Assembly: GCA_014058405.1 (NCBI GenBank)
Contig: CP047423.1
Location: 3,642,501 to 3,706,500, forward strand
Origin: Candidatus Nitrospira kreftii
Lineage (GTDB): Bacteria > Nitrospirota > Nitrospiria > Nitrospirales > Nitrospiraceae
Direction of reading: 5' to 3'
Length of the DNA stretch: 64,000 nt
Every line of letters starts with the position of its first letter. Within the stretch, counting starts at the first letter, position 1. Both the position numbers and the translations under genes were made by a program. The notes beneath the pieces were generated by a model. It did not search any database, was not told the origin of the DNA, and saw nothing but the letters and a program-made list of their open reading frames with translations. This document shows, one piece after another, positions 27,016-36,282 of the stretch.

Positions 27016-28353
27016 ATGAAGCTTCGGTTGCCCCCCTCATCTGCTCAATCACTTGTTCGCAAGCTGATCACTGCAGGGCTGGATGCGGCTGATCCCTATC
27101 GTGCCCTGCTCGATAGGGTCTCGCTTAGTGGCCACGCGCTGCGAGTAGGGTCTCAAATTTACGACCTGTCACAGGTTGATCGAGTGATCGCAGTCGGTGC
27201 CGGAAAGGCATCGGCCAGAATGGGGCAGGCATTAGAAAAAGTCTTTGGCCCAAGGTTGGAAGATGGACTAGTGATCGTCAAGACGGGGCATTCCCTCCCT
27301 ACAAAACGGATTGGCGTTCTTGAAGCCGGCCATCCGATTCCTGATCGTGCCGGTCTTCATGCGACTCAACGGCTCCTGAGTTTGGTCAAAAACCTGAGCC
27401 CTCGCGACCTCCTCTTGGTTCTCTTGTCTGGGGGCGCATCAAGCTTATTACCGGCTCCAGTACCTGGCGTGACGTTGACGGATAAACAACGAACCACACG
27501 ACTGCTTCTCCGAAGCGGTGCGACGATCAACGAGATCAATATCGTCAGAAAACATCTTTCGCTGATCAAAGGGGGTGGGCTAGCGTCTTCCACACACGCG
27601 AAGATTGTTGCCCTGATTCTCTCAGACGTCATCGGAGATGACCTTGGCTCGATCGGCTCCGGACCCACAGTTGGGGACCCCTCCACCTTTGCCGAGGCGG
27701 TTGAAGTGTTGAAACGTTACCGGATCTGGCGCTCCGTACCCGCCGGAGTGCGCCACTATTTGGGACGCGGTCAAAAGGGGACCGTGCCTGAGACACTGAA
27801 ACCTGGTTCACGAGGTCGACATTCCGTGCACCATCAGATCATCGGGAACAATCGAATCATGGTGGAGGCGGTCACGCATTGCGCCGACAGGATAGGTCTT
27901 CGCACCATACGATTTTCCACCGCCATCATGGGCGAGGCAAGTGTAGCAGCAAAACGTTTGACTGCCCTTGCCAAAACAATTGCCGCTGGGCACCGAATTA
28001 TGAAGCGCCCATGCTGCGTGGTGGCGGGGGGTGAAACGACGGTCACGGTCACGGGAAAGGGCAAAGGTGGCCGTGCCCAGGAATTCGCTGCCGCTGCTGC
28101 GTGTGAAATTGCCGGTCTTCCAAACACCTGGGTCGTGGCTCTTGGCAGCGATGGAACCGATGGGCCGACGGATGCGGCGGGAGCGATTGTGAGCGGAAAA
28201 ACACTCACGCGCGCTAAGAAACTCGGCGTCGATCTCCCTTCTGCCGTGAATGGACATGATACCTATCCTGCCTTGAAGACGCTTGGATGTCATATCCATA
28301 CCGGTCCCACCGGGACGAACGTCAATGACCTTTACCTCCTTCTTCTTCTCTAG
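27016..28353 (+). CDS. Glycerate 2-kinase (GckA/MOFRL family)
   Basis: It phosphorylates glycerate to 2-phosphoglycerate. The 445-residue protein has the N-terminal DUF4147 region (IAVGAGKASARMG, LSGGASSLLPAP, NIVRKHLSLIKGGGLA) and the C-terminal MOFRL domain (GGETTVTVTGKGKGGRAQEF, LGSDGTDGPTDAAGAIV). It ends 15 bases before the PEP-synthase relative. As enolase would turn its product into PEP, the pairing suggests a link between glycerate and PEP pools; this is inference. Confidence 0.88.
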   Translation: MKLRLPPSSAQSLVRKLITAGLDAADPYRALLDRVSLSGHALRVGSQIYDLSQVDRVIAVGAGKASARMGQALEKVFGPRLEDGLVIVKTGHSLPTKRIGVLEAGHPIPDRAGLHATQRLLSLVKNLSPRDLLLVLLSGGASSLLPAPVPGVTLTDKQRTTRLLLRSGATINEINIVRKHLSLIKGGGLASSTHAKIVALILSDVIGDDLGSIGSGPTVGDPSTFAEAVEVLKRYRIWRSVPAGVRHYLGRGQKGTVPETLKPGSRGRHSVHHQIIGNNRIMVEAVTHCADRIGLRTIRFSTAIMGEASVAAKRLTALAKTIAAGHRIMKRPCCVVAGGETTVTVTGKGKGGRAQEFAAAAACEIAGLPNTWVVALGSDGTDGPTDAAGAIVSGKTLTRAKKLGVDLPSAVNGHDTYPALKTLGCHIHTGPTGTNVNDLYLLLLL

Positions 28354-28368
28354 TTACTATCCCACCCA

Positions 28369-31005
28369 ATGACACGTCCGTTCATCCTCCCACTGTCTGA
28401 GTGTACCGATCTGGATCTGGCCGGCGGGAAAGCTCTGGGATTGGCTCAGCTCATCGCAGCTGGTTTCGCTGTCTCTCCCGGGGTTTGTTTGACAACAGAG
28501 GCCTACAAAACAACCCTGCATACATCAGGCTTTATCGATCACGAAATGTGGTCTACGATCTACCAGCTACCCGATAATGAACGAGGATTTGCCTTGGCCA
28601 GATGCCGGGATCGGATCAAAAGAAGTGAGATATCCCACCTGGCCAGTCAATGGCAGACGGCGCTCAAAACGCTCCATCGACCTCCAAGTGAACGCTGGGC
28701 CATCCGATCGTCCGCTACGAACGAGGATACGACTCATACCAGCTTCGCCGGGCTTTATCGCACCCATCTCGGCATAGCGCTATCGGACATCAAATCGGCC
28801 ATCAAAGACCTCTGGGCCTCGCTATGGGAAGAACGTGTGCTCAAATACATGGCTCAGCAGAACTGTCCAAATCCCCCTAGAATGGCAGTGCTGATCCAAC
28901 CAATGATCGCTGCGCGGACAGCTGGAGTAACGTATTCCATCCATCCTGTCACGGGTCGACGCAATCAGGTAATGATTAACGCCATCCCTGGACTGGCTGC
29001 ACCATTGGTTGACGGCACGATCACCCCAGACCAATACGTCGTGGAGGTGGCAAGCGATGGAGAGCCAACACAGGTTCGCACACGAGTGCTGGCTGACAAG
29101 TCTCACCGGCTTTCGGTCTCGCATGAGGGGCTACAAACAGATCCCCTCGAAGAAGGGACTCAGCACCGCTCGTCGCTCGCAGATAGTCAGTTGTTTGCTC
29201 TCGCAAGGACTGCTAAACAAGTCGAACAGGCCCTGAGACGGCCCATGGATATCGAGTGGGCATTCGATGCCGACCAGCTCTGGCTCATGCAGGCGCGGCC
29301 AATTACGAACATCCACACTCCGTACGGCCTCACCAACGATGACTGTGAGTGGTCACGGGCAAATTTCAAGGAGACGCTGCCCGAGCTACCAAGCCCGCTG
29401 AGTCTCTCGTTCCTTGAACAGTTTATGGAGCGCTACATTCTTGCGCACTATCGCAGATTGGGATGCCGGATCCCTGATAGCCTCACATCGGTTCGCATAC
29501 TGAGGGGTCGTCCCTACTTGAACGTCACCCTTTTCCACATGTTGGTCGCTCAGCTTGGTGGAGATCCGTCCATGAACGCCGAACAGATGGGAGGTGAACC
29601 GCCACAAGCCCTCCCCTCAGTAATGCCGCTCAATGGTTTGGCTTTTGTGCGGGCCGGATGGTTGATGTGGGCAGAGATGCGAAGGGTGGAACGTTCTGGC
29701 CCCCGACTATTTCAAGAGATGAAGGAACTGGCTACAACCTATGCGCGTGACCGGATCCTCCCCCTTACCGTAGATGAACTTGTCCCTACGCTGGACGCAC
29801 TCGGTCCTTGGCTGGATGGCCGCGAAGTCACCTTTGGTATCGCTGGAGGCGTCGGGCAATGTTTACAAATATTCGGCCACCTCCTACCTCAATGGCTCGG
29901 CCCCGAGTGGAGAGAGTTGTTAAACGCTGCTCTCCAAGGACAAGGCACCGTCATTAGCGCCCGGCAGATTCTTCATCTTGCAGAGCTCACGGATATCGCT
30001 AGAGATGAGCCAAAAGCGGGTGCGTTCCTTACATCGGGAGAATGGGAGGCTTCGACATTTCGCTCAGCGCTTGCCGATACGAGGTTTCTCCGTGTCTTCA
30101 CAACCTATTTGGAAGACTATGGTCATCGTGGGGTGGGCGAATCCGATGTCATGTCGCCACGTCTGACGGAAAATCCGGACGCGATATTGACGATTCTCCG
30201 CACCCAACTGATCTCGGCTTCCCCTTCTCGAATGGCGATTCTTGCGCGCCAGGAGAAGACGAGAGTCGCCGCACTGGCCCGGATTAAAGAACGACTCGGT
30301 TGGCGTTTCGACAGATGGGTGGTTTTTTTATGGTGCTACCGAAGACTCTGTCGCTTCTTTGCCCTGCGCGAGGCAAATCGACATCATTTGATGTATTACT
30401 CAACTGCAATCCGGACCCTTCTGTTGCGACTCGGGGAACTCCTGGTTACGCAGGGTCGCCTTGATCAGCGAGATGACATCTTTTTCCTCTCGATTGATGA
30501 TCGCACCGATCTCTTAGCCGGTAGTACCCAAGACTGGAAGGCCATAGTCCAGGCGCGACATACTGAACGCGAGCGCCATGCAGCAGTCACGGTCCCCGAT
30601 ACCATTCGAGATTGGGATTCCATGCGCGAACAGACTCTGATATCAACCCAATCCTCCAAGCCCAGTCGGTTGACCGGCATGCCAATCAGCGCCGGATCCA
30701 TAATCGGTCCGGTACGAATGATTCGTTCGGTTATGGATTGGGACCACGTGAGACCAGGCGAAATCCTAGTCGTCTCGGTTATCGATCCAGGCCTGGCGCC
30801 TCTCTTTGGAATTGCCGGCGGACTGATTGCAGAAATGGGTGGGACCTTATCTCATGGAGCCATCATTGCCCGTGAATATGGGCTACCGACCGTCGCCAAT
30901 GTGGAGGGGGCGATGACTAAGCTTTCTGATGGCCTACGGGTCAGGCTGGATGCTGGATCGGGGACCATTTGTATCGAGCCATCTACATACCCAGAGGGTG
31001 GCTAG
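28369..31005 (+). CDS. PEP-synthase/RPH-like dikinase without a PEP-binding barrel
   Basis: The 878-residue protein has an N-terminal ATP-grasp domain of the pyruvate, phosphate dikinase type (about 10-315: GGKALGLAQL, IRSSATNEDT, MDIEWAFD, MQARPI). A long central region of unknown role follows (about 330-760). The C-terminal swivelling phospho-His domain contains GGTLSHGAIIAREYGLP, with His near 828. It lacks the C-terminal PEP/pyruvate barrel of true PEP synthase. This three-part plan is that of rifampicin phosphotransferase (RPH) and relatives, which move the beta-phosphate of ATP to a small molecule bound by the central domain. The acceptor is unknown. Confidence 0.8.
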   Translation: MTRPFILPLSECTDLDLAGGKALGLAQLIAAGFAVSPGVCLTTEAYKTTLHTSGFIDHEMWSTIYQLPDNERGFALARCRDRIKRSEISHLASQWQTALKTLHRPPSERWAIRSSATNEDTTHTSFAGLYRTHLGIALSDIKSAIKDLWASLWEERVLKYMAQQNCPNPPRMAVLIQPMIAARTAGVTYSIHPVTGRRNQVMINAIPGLAAPLVDGTITPDQYVVEVASDGEPTQVRTRVLADKSHRLSVSHEGLQTDPLEEGTQHRSSLADSQLFALARTAKQVEQALRRPMDIEWAFDADQLWLMQARPITNIHTPYGLTNDDCEWSRANFKETLPELPSPLSLSFLEQFMERYILAHYRRLGCRIPDSLTSVRILRGRPYLNVTLFHMLVAQLGGDPSMNAEQMGGEPPQALPSVMPLNGLAFVRAGWLMWAEMRRVERSGPRLFQEMKELATTYARDRILPLTVDELVPTLDALGPWLDGREVTFGIAGGVGQCLQIFGHLLPQWLGPEWRELLNAALQGQGTVISARQILHLAELTDIARDEPKAGAFLTSGEWEASTFRSALADTRFLRVFTTYLEDYGHRGVGESDVMSPRLTENPDAILTILRTQLISASPSRMAILARQEKTRVAALARIKERLGWRFDRWVVFLWCYRRLCRFFALREANRHHLMYYSTAIRTLLLRLGELLVTQGRLDQRDDIFFLSIDDRTDLLAGSTQDWKAIVQARHTERERHAAVTVPDTIRDWDSMREQTLISTQSSKPSRLTGMPISAGSIIGPVRMIRSVMDWDHVRPGEILVVSVIDPGLAPLFGIAGGLIAEMGGTLSHGAIIAREYGLPTVANVEGAMTKLSDGLRVRLDAGSGTICIEPSTYPEGG

Positions 31006-31135
31006 AGCTATTTGATCCGGGTCTTCTGCTTCTTGACCTTTCTCAATACCTTGCGTACTGTGCCTAAAATCATCGTGTCTATACCCTATATATGGGAGCT
31101 CATTGCTCGATCACTTTTTTGGGCTTATCACACAA

Positions 31136-32494
31136 ATGACCGATGCAAACCCCATTTTCATAGGCATTGGGGTCGGATTGCTCCTCGGTGGTTTATTCGT
31201 AGGGCTTTGGATCAATGGACGCTTGCGCCCTCAGACTCAACGCGCTGAGGCTACCGTGCACGAAGTCAGAAAGCAACTAGAACAAGAGCGGACTACGGTC
31301 TTGTCCCTTCGTCAAGAACTCTCCCAGACTCACCAAGCCCGCGTGATGGCAGAAACTCGGATGGAAGAGACGACACGGCAACTCATTGAACAGAAAACTT
31401 TGCTCGAGCAGACACGTCAAGAACTCGTGGGGTCGTTCCAAGTCCTCTCCGGCGAAGCGTTGAAGCAAAACAACGAGGCATTTTTGAAACTCGCTTCGGT
31501 GACATTCGAAACACTTCACGTCAAAGCGGATGGAGACCTGGTGCAGCGGCAACAGGCTATTGATGCGTTGGTGCGTCCGCTCCACGACACACTGCAACGT
31601 TACGACGAGCAACTGCGTCTCCTGGAGCAGTCACGCCAGTCGGCTTACGGTGGACTGGATCAACATCTCAAATCATTGGCTGAGTCCCAGCAGAGGTTAC
31701 AGCAAGAAACCGGAAACTTGGTCAAAGCCCTGAGAGCTCCGACCGTACGAGGTCAATGGGGTGAGTTGACATTAAGACGAGTCGCCGAGCTTGCCGGAAT
31801 GGTCCAACACTGTGATTTCATCGAGCAACATTCAGTGGCCAGCGACGAGGCACGATTTCGACCTGACATGGTCGTCCAGCTCCCAGGCGGTCGCCAGATT
31901 ATCGTTGATGCCAAAACCGTCCTCTCGGCTTATTTGGATGCCCACGAAGCACAAAACGATGTCCAACAAGCGGAAGCATTACGGCGCCATGCTGCTCAGG
32001 TGAAGAGCCGCATGGATGAATTATCTTTGAAAGCCTATTGGACACAGTTCGAACATTCTCCGGAGTTCGTCGTCCTGTTTCTTCCGGGTGAGCAATACCT
32101 CGGCGCCGCTCTGGACCAGAATCCGCAGCTCATTGAAGAAGGATTCGCGAGCGGAATCGTGCTGGCGACTCCGGCGACATTGATCGCATTACTGCGTGCA
32201 GTCGCCTACGGGTGGCGGCAGGAGAGGATGACGGCTCACGCGGAGGAAGCAGGCCGGTTGGGCAAAGAACTCTACGAACGGATGGCTGTGTTGGCGGGAC
32301 ATATGAACGATGTGGGTCAGTCCTTGGGCAAGAGCGTGTCGGCCTATAACCGTGCCGTGGGCTCCCTCGAGACACGTATTCTCCCGGCGGCGCGACGTTT
32401 CAAAGAATTGGGAGTGTCCTCTGACCGCGAGATCCTCTCGCTTGAGCCGACGGAGGTCGTTCCCCGCAAAACCTTATCGTTTGATACCGAATGA
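31136..32494 (+). CDS. rmuC: RmuC family DNA recombination protein
   Basis: RmuC proteins limit inversions and have a restriction-endonuclease-like core. The N-terminus has one membrane helix (IFIGIGVGLLLGGLFVGLW), followed by a coiled coil (about 30-200) and the RmuC core (LRAPTVRGQWGELTLRRV, IVDAKTVLSAYLDAHEA, VVLFLPGEQYLGAAL, VLATPATLIALLRAVAYGW). ATG 31136 (MTDANPIF) is preferred to the upstream TTG at 31103. It is followed by the MazG-like gene after 10 bases. Confidence 0.92.
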   Translation: MTDANPIFIGIGVGLLLGGLFVGLWINGRLRPQTQRAEATVHEVRKQLEQERTTVLSLRQELSQTHQARVMAETRMEETTRQLIEQKTLLEQTRQELVGSFQVLSGEALKQNNEAFLKLASVTFETLHVKADGDLVQRQQAIDALVRPLHDTLQRYDEQLRLLEQSRQSAYGGLDQHLKSLAESQQRLQQETGNLVKALRAPTVRGQWGELTLRRVAELAGMVQHCDFIEQHSVASDEARFRPDMVVQLPGGRQIIVDAKTVLSAYLDAHEAQNDVQQAEALRRHAAQVKSRMDELSLKAYWTQFEHSPEFVVLFLPGEQYLGAALDQNPQLIEEGFASGIVLATPATLIALLRAVAYGWRQERMTAHAEEAGRLGKELYERMAVLAGHMNDVGQSLGKSVSAYNRAVGSLETRILPAARRFKELGVSSDREILSLEPTEVVPRKTLSFDTE

Positions 32495-32504
32495 AGGAGC
32501 GCAC

Positions 32505-32939
32505 ATGACTCGTGAGCAGACCATGGTAGAAGCATTTCATAGCAGGTTTGATATTCTGGTCCAGTCAGGTCCGACAGAACTCACCGAAGAGACGAAGCAA
32601 CTTCGTGTTCGTCTCATTCAGGAAGAGTTCGATGAGCTGAAAGAAGCTATGGCTGACGGGAATCTCGCTGCCGTGGCAAAGGAAATGGCAGATCTCCTCT
32701 ATGTCACCTATGGAACAGCGGTGTCCTATGGGATTGATATGGAACCAGTGTTTCGTGAGGTTCACCGGTCGAATCTGAGCAAAGTAGGTGGCTACAAACG
32801 GGCAGATGGGAAATGGGTGAAACCCCCAACGTATTCGCCCGCTCATATCGACCCAATCTTGGAGGCACAACGAGAGCACCTGCTGGCATCGTCACTCTCA
32901 ACCCATGATACCCCAGTCGGTACTCCCGAGAGCTCATGA
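32505..32939 (+). CDS. MazG-like nucleotide pyrophosphohydrolase
   Basis: This 144-residue all-alpha NTP pyrophosphohydrolase relative shows the paired acidic motifs EEFDELKEAM and KEMADLLYVTYG that bind Mg. It also has a short tail GGYKRADGKWVKPPTY, typical of phage and bacterial MazG-like or HisE-like proteins. It probably hydrolyses a (modified) nucleotide triphosphate. The start is ATG 32505 with GAAGGAG upstream, and its stop overlaps the PilZ gene by 4 bases. Confidence 0.85.
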   Translation: MTREQTMVEAFHSRFDILVQSGPTELTEETKQLRVRLIQEEFDELKEAMADGNLAAVAKEMADLLYVTYGTAVSYGIDMEPVFREVHRSNLSKVGGYKRADGKWVKPPTYSPAHIDPILEAQREHLLASSLSTHDTPVGTPESS

Positions 32940-33448
32940 GAGACCCACACTGTTCAAGTTGCGGCACACCCTTCGTTCGGCTGATCCATGATGAAGGCAT
33001 CATGGAGCGGATCCTTAATCACTTCGGGTCATTTCCGTTTCGCTGTCAGCTTTGTACCACACGCTTCCGAGCCTTCAGAAGCCAAGTTGTTTCCAGTCCT
33101 TCAACTGCAGATCGCCGGGAGTATAGGCGATTGCCGGTGTCGTTCCGTGCCAACCTCCTTGCAGAGAACACCGTACAAACGACCAATCGCGTGACAGACA
33201 TTTCCATGGGAGGCTGCACGTTGGAGACAGCGGCAACGTTGCCTCAAGGGACGTTCGTCGAGCTGGTCATCAAACCGGCGTCCGATGAAGAACCGATCAA
33301 GATTGAGACCGCCATGGTGTGCTCGTCGAGGCCTGGATCAATGGGCATCCGTTTCCTCGAAATGGTCACGGCCGACAAGAATCGCCTCAGTCAGGTCATT
33401 CTGAGCTTGCTGGTGGGTCAAAGCCTCCATCAGAACTTCTTTTCTTAG
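32936..33448 (+). CDS. Zinc-ribbon plus PilZ c-di-GMP-binding protein
   Basis: The 170-residue protein has two CxxC pairs (Cys 6, 9, 37, 40) forming a zinc ribbon and then a PilZ domain. The c-di-GMP residues are RREYRR (60-65) and DISMGG (88-93). It probably acts as a small second-messenger receptor. Coupling by ATGA to the MazG-like gene suggests co-expression with rmuC and mazG; what this combination does is unknown. Confidence 0.85.
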   Translation: MRDPHCSSCGTPFVRLIHDEGIMERILNHFGSFPFRCQLCTTRFRAFRSQVVSSPSTADRREYRRLPVSFRANLLAENTVQTTNRVTDISMGGCTLETAATLPQGTFVELVIKPASDEEPIKIETAMVCSSRPGSMGIRFLEMVTADKNRLSQVILSLLVGQSLHQNFFS

Positions 33449-33462
33449 TAATGGCGCACGCG

Positions 33463-34323
33463 CTAGGAACGCCGTCGAGGGGCAGTCACCAGTATATTAT
33501 CAATCAGCCGAACAAGCCCTAGGCGTACCGCTCCAAGCAGGACGACTCGCGAAGTCACGGTAGAAAGCGGCTCGAGCGTGTAGGGATCGCAGACCCCCAG
33601 ATAGTCAATCGCCATGGCTGGTTCGGCCGTGATGACCTGACGCATCACGGCCTGTATGGATTTCCCATCAGCGATGCCTTTTTTGATTCTCTCGGCTCCT
33701 GCCCGAAGGCTTCTGTACAACGTAACCGCCAGAATTCGATCGTCGGGCGACAGATAGGCATTCCGTGAGCTCATCGCCAGCCCATCCGCTTCGCGCACGG
33801 TCGGATGCACGATAATCTCCACACCGAGGTTCAAATCTTTCACCAGCTGTCGGACGAGCGCCGATTGCTGGAAATCTTTCTGTCCAAAGAGTGCGATCTG
33901 AGGGCGCACGATTCCAAAGAGCTTGGTGACTACGGTCGCAACGCCTGAAAAATGATGAGGACGCACTTCCCCTTCCCACCGACGTGCAATCGTAGGAAGA
34001 TTCACGGCTGTTTGAAATCCTTCTGGGTACATAGCCTGTACGCTTGGTTCAAAACAGACATCAACGCCTTCCTTTTTGCACAGAGCGCGATCACGCGAAA
34101 TGGGACGCGGATATTTGGTGAGGTCCTCACGAGGACCGAATTGCGTAGGATTGACGAATATGCTGACTGCGAGCGCATCACACCGTAACCGGGCAGCTCG
34201 AATCAGCGCCCGATGCCCCTCATGCAATGCTCCCATCGTCGGCACCAGCCCGATCCGCACACTTTCCCGGTGGAGCCCCGCACTCCAGGCTGTCATGACA
34301 CTCGGTGAACGAACGATCTTCAT
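33463..34323 (-). CDS. panC: Pantothenate synthetase
   Basis: It joins pantoate and beta-alanine with ATP. Motifs: GLVPTMGALHEGH, FVNPTQFGP, HHFSGVATVVTKLF, FGQKDFQQ and the KMSKS-like SSRN. ATG 34323 is chosen since it overlaps the folK stop as ATGA; an extra 7 residues to 34344 are possible. About 286 residues, normal length. Confidence 0.94.
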   Translation of the reverse strand: MKIVRSPSVMTAWSAGLHRESVRIGLVPTMGALHEGHRALIRAARLRCDALAVSIFVNPTQFGPREDLTKYPRPISRDRALCKKEGVDVCFEPSVQAMYPEGFQTAVNLPTIARRWEGEVRPHHFSGVATVVTKLFGIVRPQIALFGQKDFQQSALVRQLVKDLNLGVEIIVHPTVREADGLAMSSRNAYLSPDDRILAVTLYRSLRAGAERIKKGIADGKSIQAVMRQVITAEPAMAIDYLGVCDPYTLEPLSTVTSRVVLLGAVRLGLVRLIDNILVTAPRRRS

Positions 34324-34874
34324 GAGCCAGGGGGTGAACTGCAAGCCGGACGCGACCCATACCTCGTCGAAGGTTGAGGAAAGAGCAGCTGCACTTGTCC
34401 TTGATCCTTAACCTGCTCCAATAACCGTGTGACCGATTGCTTGAGCACCGGATGGCCCCAGAGCGGATCCAATTCGTTCAATGGCATGAGAACGAACCGG
34501 CGCTCATGGAGGCGCGGGTGCGGGATGGTCAGGTCAGGTTCCTTGATGACGCGCTCACCGTAGAAGAGAATGTCTAGGTCAATCGTTCGAGGACCAGAGC
34601 GGTTGTCCTCATCCCGTCCGAGTGATCGCTCAATCTCTTGTAGTATCGTGAGGAGACTCCGTGGGGTAATGTCGGTTTCTATCTGTACCACCCCGTTGAG
34701 AAACCACTCTTCTCCTGGATCGGTCTCCCCGCGAATCGGTTCCGTTTCATATAGGAGGGAAACTCCTAGGAGCCGTGAATGGGGCAGCAGACTGAGCAAT
34801 GTCACAGCTCGATCGCAAAAATCGACTCGATTACCGACATTCGACCCGAACCCAATGAAGACAGTCTCTTTCAT
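34320..34874 (-). CDS. folK: Hydroxymethyl-dihydropteridine pyrophosphokinase
   Basis: This folate-synthesis enzyme transfers pyrophosphate from ATP to 6-hydroxymethyl-dihydropterin. Motifs: FIGFGSNVGNR at the start, LYETEPI, WFLNGVVQIET, and the catalytic GPRTIDLDILFYG, followed by PHPRLHERRFVL. It has 184 residues, the last 15-20 looking unconserved. It overlaps panC by 4 bases; folK-panC pairs occur in several bacteria. Confidence 0.93.
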   Translation of the reverse strand: MKETVFIGFGSNVGNRVDFCDRAVTLLSLLPHSRLLGVSLLYETEPIRGETDPGEEWFLNGVVQIETDITPRSLLTILQEIERSLGRDEDNRSGPRTIDLDILFYGERVIKEPDLTIPHPRLHERRFVLMPLNELDPLWGHPVLKQSVTRLLEQVKDQGQVQLLFPQPSTRYGSRPACSSPPGS

Positions 34875-34954
34875 CCGTGTATCTCGTGAAGCGTTATTCG
34901 TGAATCCTCAAGACAAAGGCGCCTTCTGCGAACGACGCTTCACGAACGACCTGG

Positions 34955-36130
34955 TCAAAACCCTATCTTCTTGATCCGTTCCACCGCTTCCGCAAGCCGC
35001 TCTTTGGTTGTGCACACCGTCATGCGAATATAGCCCTCGCCAGGTGCACCGAAACCGTTGCCGGGCGTCGTCACAATGCCCGCCTTTTCCAACAAGTGCG
35101 CCGTGAAGGACGTGGAGGTGTAGCCCTTCGGCACTGTCACCCAGATGTAGAACGCGGCAGGCGGCATCTCTACATCTAACCCCAACTTCTTGAGCCCAGG
35201 AACGATCGTATCGCGACGTTCCTGGTAAATCCTTCGGATGCCGTCCGTTACGGAATCATCTAGCCCCAGGGCGGTGATCCCAGCGTCTTGGACCGCTTCA
35301 AACACACCGGAATCTAATTGGCTTTTCACTTTGCCTAGCGCCGCCAAGACCGTCTTGTTCCCGACCACAAACCCGATTCGCCAACCGGTCATGTTGTAGG
35401 TTTTGGAGAGCGAGTGAAATTCCACGCCGACGTCCTTGGCACCCTCCACCTCCATAAAGCTCACCGGTCGCTTACCGTCGTAATAGATTTCCGAGTAGGC
35501 CGCATCGTGGCAGATGATAATCTGATTGTCCTGTGCAAATTCGATGGCCCGCTTGAAGTAGTCCTTCGTCATGATCACCGACGTGGGATTATTCGGCGAA
35601 TTGAGCCACATGAGCTTAGTCTTCATGGCCACATCTTTTGGTATCGCACCCAAATCCGGCAGAAAGCCGTTGGCTTTGGTCAAGGGCATGAAGTGGGACG
35701 TGCCGCCACAAAAACTGGTTCCGACGGGATAGACCGGATAGCCTGGACTCGGAACCAGTACCAGATCTCCTGGATCGACAAAGGCAAGATGAATGTGCCC
35801 GATTCCTTCTTTTGACCCAATCAGCGTGAGGACCTCGTCGGTTGGATCAAGTGTCACATTGAAACGGCGCTTGTACCATCCGGCGACCGCTTTCCGGAAC
35901 GACAACATGCCTTCATAGGAAGGGTATTGGTGATGCTTGGGGTCTTGGGCAGCCTTGGCCAAGCTTTCGATGATCGGAGCAGGCGTCGGCAAATCAGGGT
36001 CGCCTATCCCAAGATTGATGATGTCGACCCCGCGGGCAATGGCCTCCTGCTTCATCTTGTCGATCGCTGCAAAGAGGTATGGTGGCAATGTCTTGATACG
36101 TGTGGCGACTTCAATCGGAAAACCGGCCAT
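34955..36130 (-). CDS. dapL: LL-diaminopimelate aminotransferase (DapL-type class I aminotransferase)
   Basis: DapL turns tetrahydrodipicolinate directly into LL-diaminopimelate, skipping the acylated intermediates. The 391-residue PLP enzyme shows NLGIGDPDLPTP, QYPSYEGMLSFRKAV, WLNSPNNPT and the PLP Lys in FHSLSKTYNMTGWRIG. Together with dapA, dapB and lysA in this window it fits a DapL route; no dapD, dapC or dapE is seen. A related alanine or aspartate aminotransferase cannot be ruled out from sequence alone. Confidence 0.82.
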   Translation of the reverse strand: MAGFPIEVATRIKTLPPYLFAAIDKMKQEAIARGVDIINLGIGDPDLPTPAPIIESLAKAAQDPKHHQYPSYEGMLSFRKAVAGWYKRRFNVTLDPTDEVLTLIGSKEGIGHIHLAFVDPGDLVLVPSPGYPVYPVGTSFCGGTSHFMPLTKANGFLPDLGAIPKDVAMKTKLMWLNSPNNPTSVIMTKDYFKRAIEFAQDNQIIICHDAAYSEIYYDGKRPVSFMEVEGAKDVGVEFHSLSKTYNMTGWRIGFVVGNKTVLAALGKVKSQLDSGVFEAVQDAGITALGLDDSVTDGIRRIYQERRDTIVPGLKKLGLDVEMPPAAFYIWVTVPKGYTSTSFTAHLLEKAGIVTTPGNGFGAPGEGYIRMTVCTTKERLAEAVERIKKIGF

Positions 36131-36282
36131 GGTCGATCAAACTCCTTTCTTAAAATATGTATATCCCAACAGTCTGAAAGTCTTCCTTCCCTCAAATCAG
36201 GAATCTCCCACAGACCGTCAACAGGATAATGTTCTGGCGTGTAGACGAGGAATCCAAGACTACTTCAGGATGAAGTCGGTAA

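Noticed and set aside
32310..32504. An upstream extension of the MazG-like frame
   Set aside because: It overlaps the end of rmuC in another frame, is Arg-rich and unconserved; ATG 32505 has its own ribosome-binding site.
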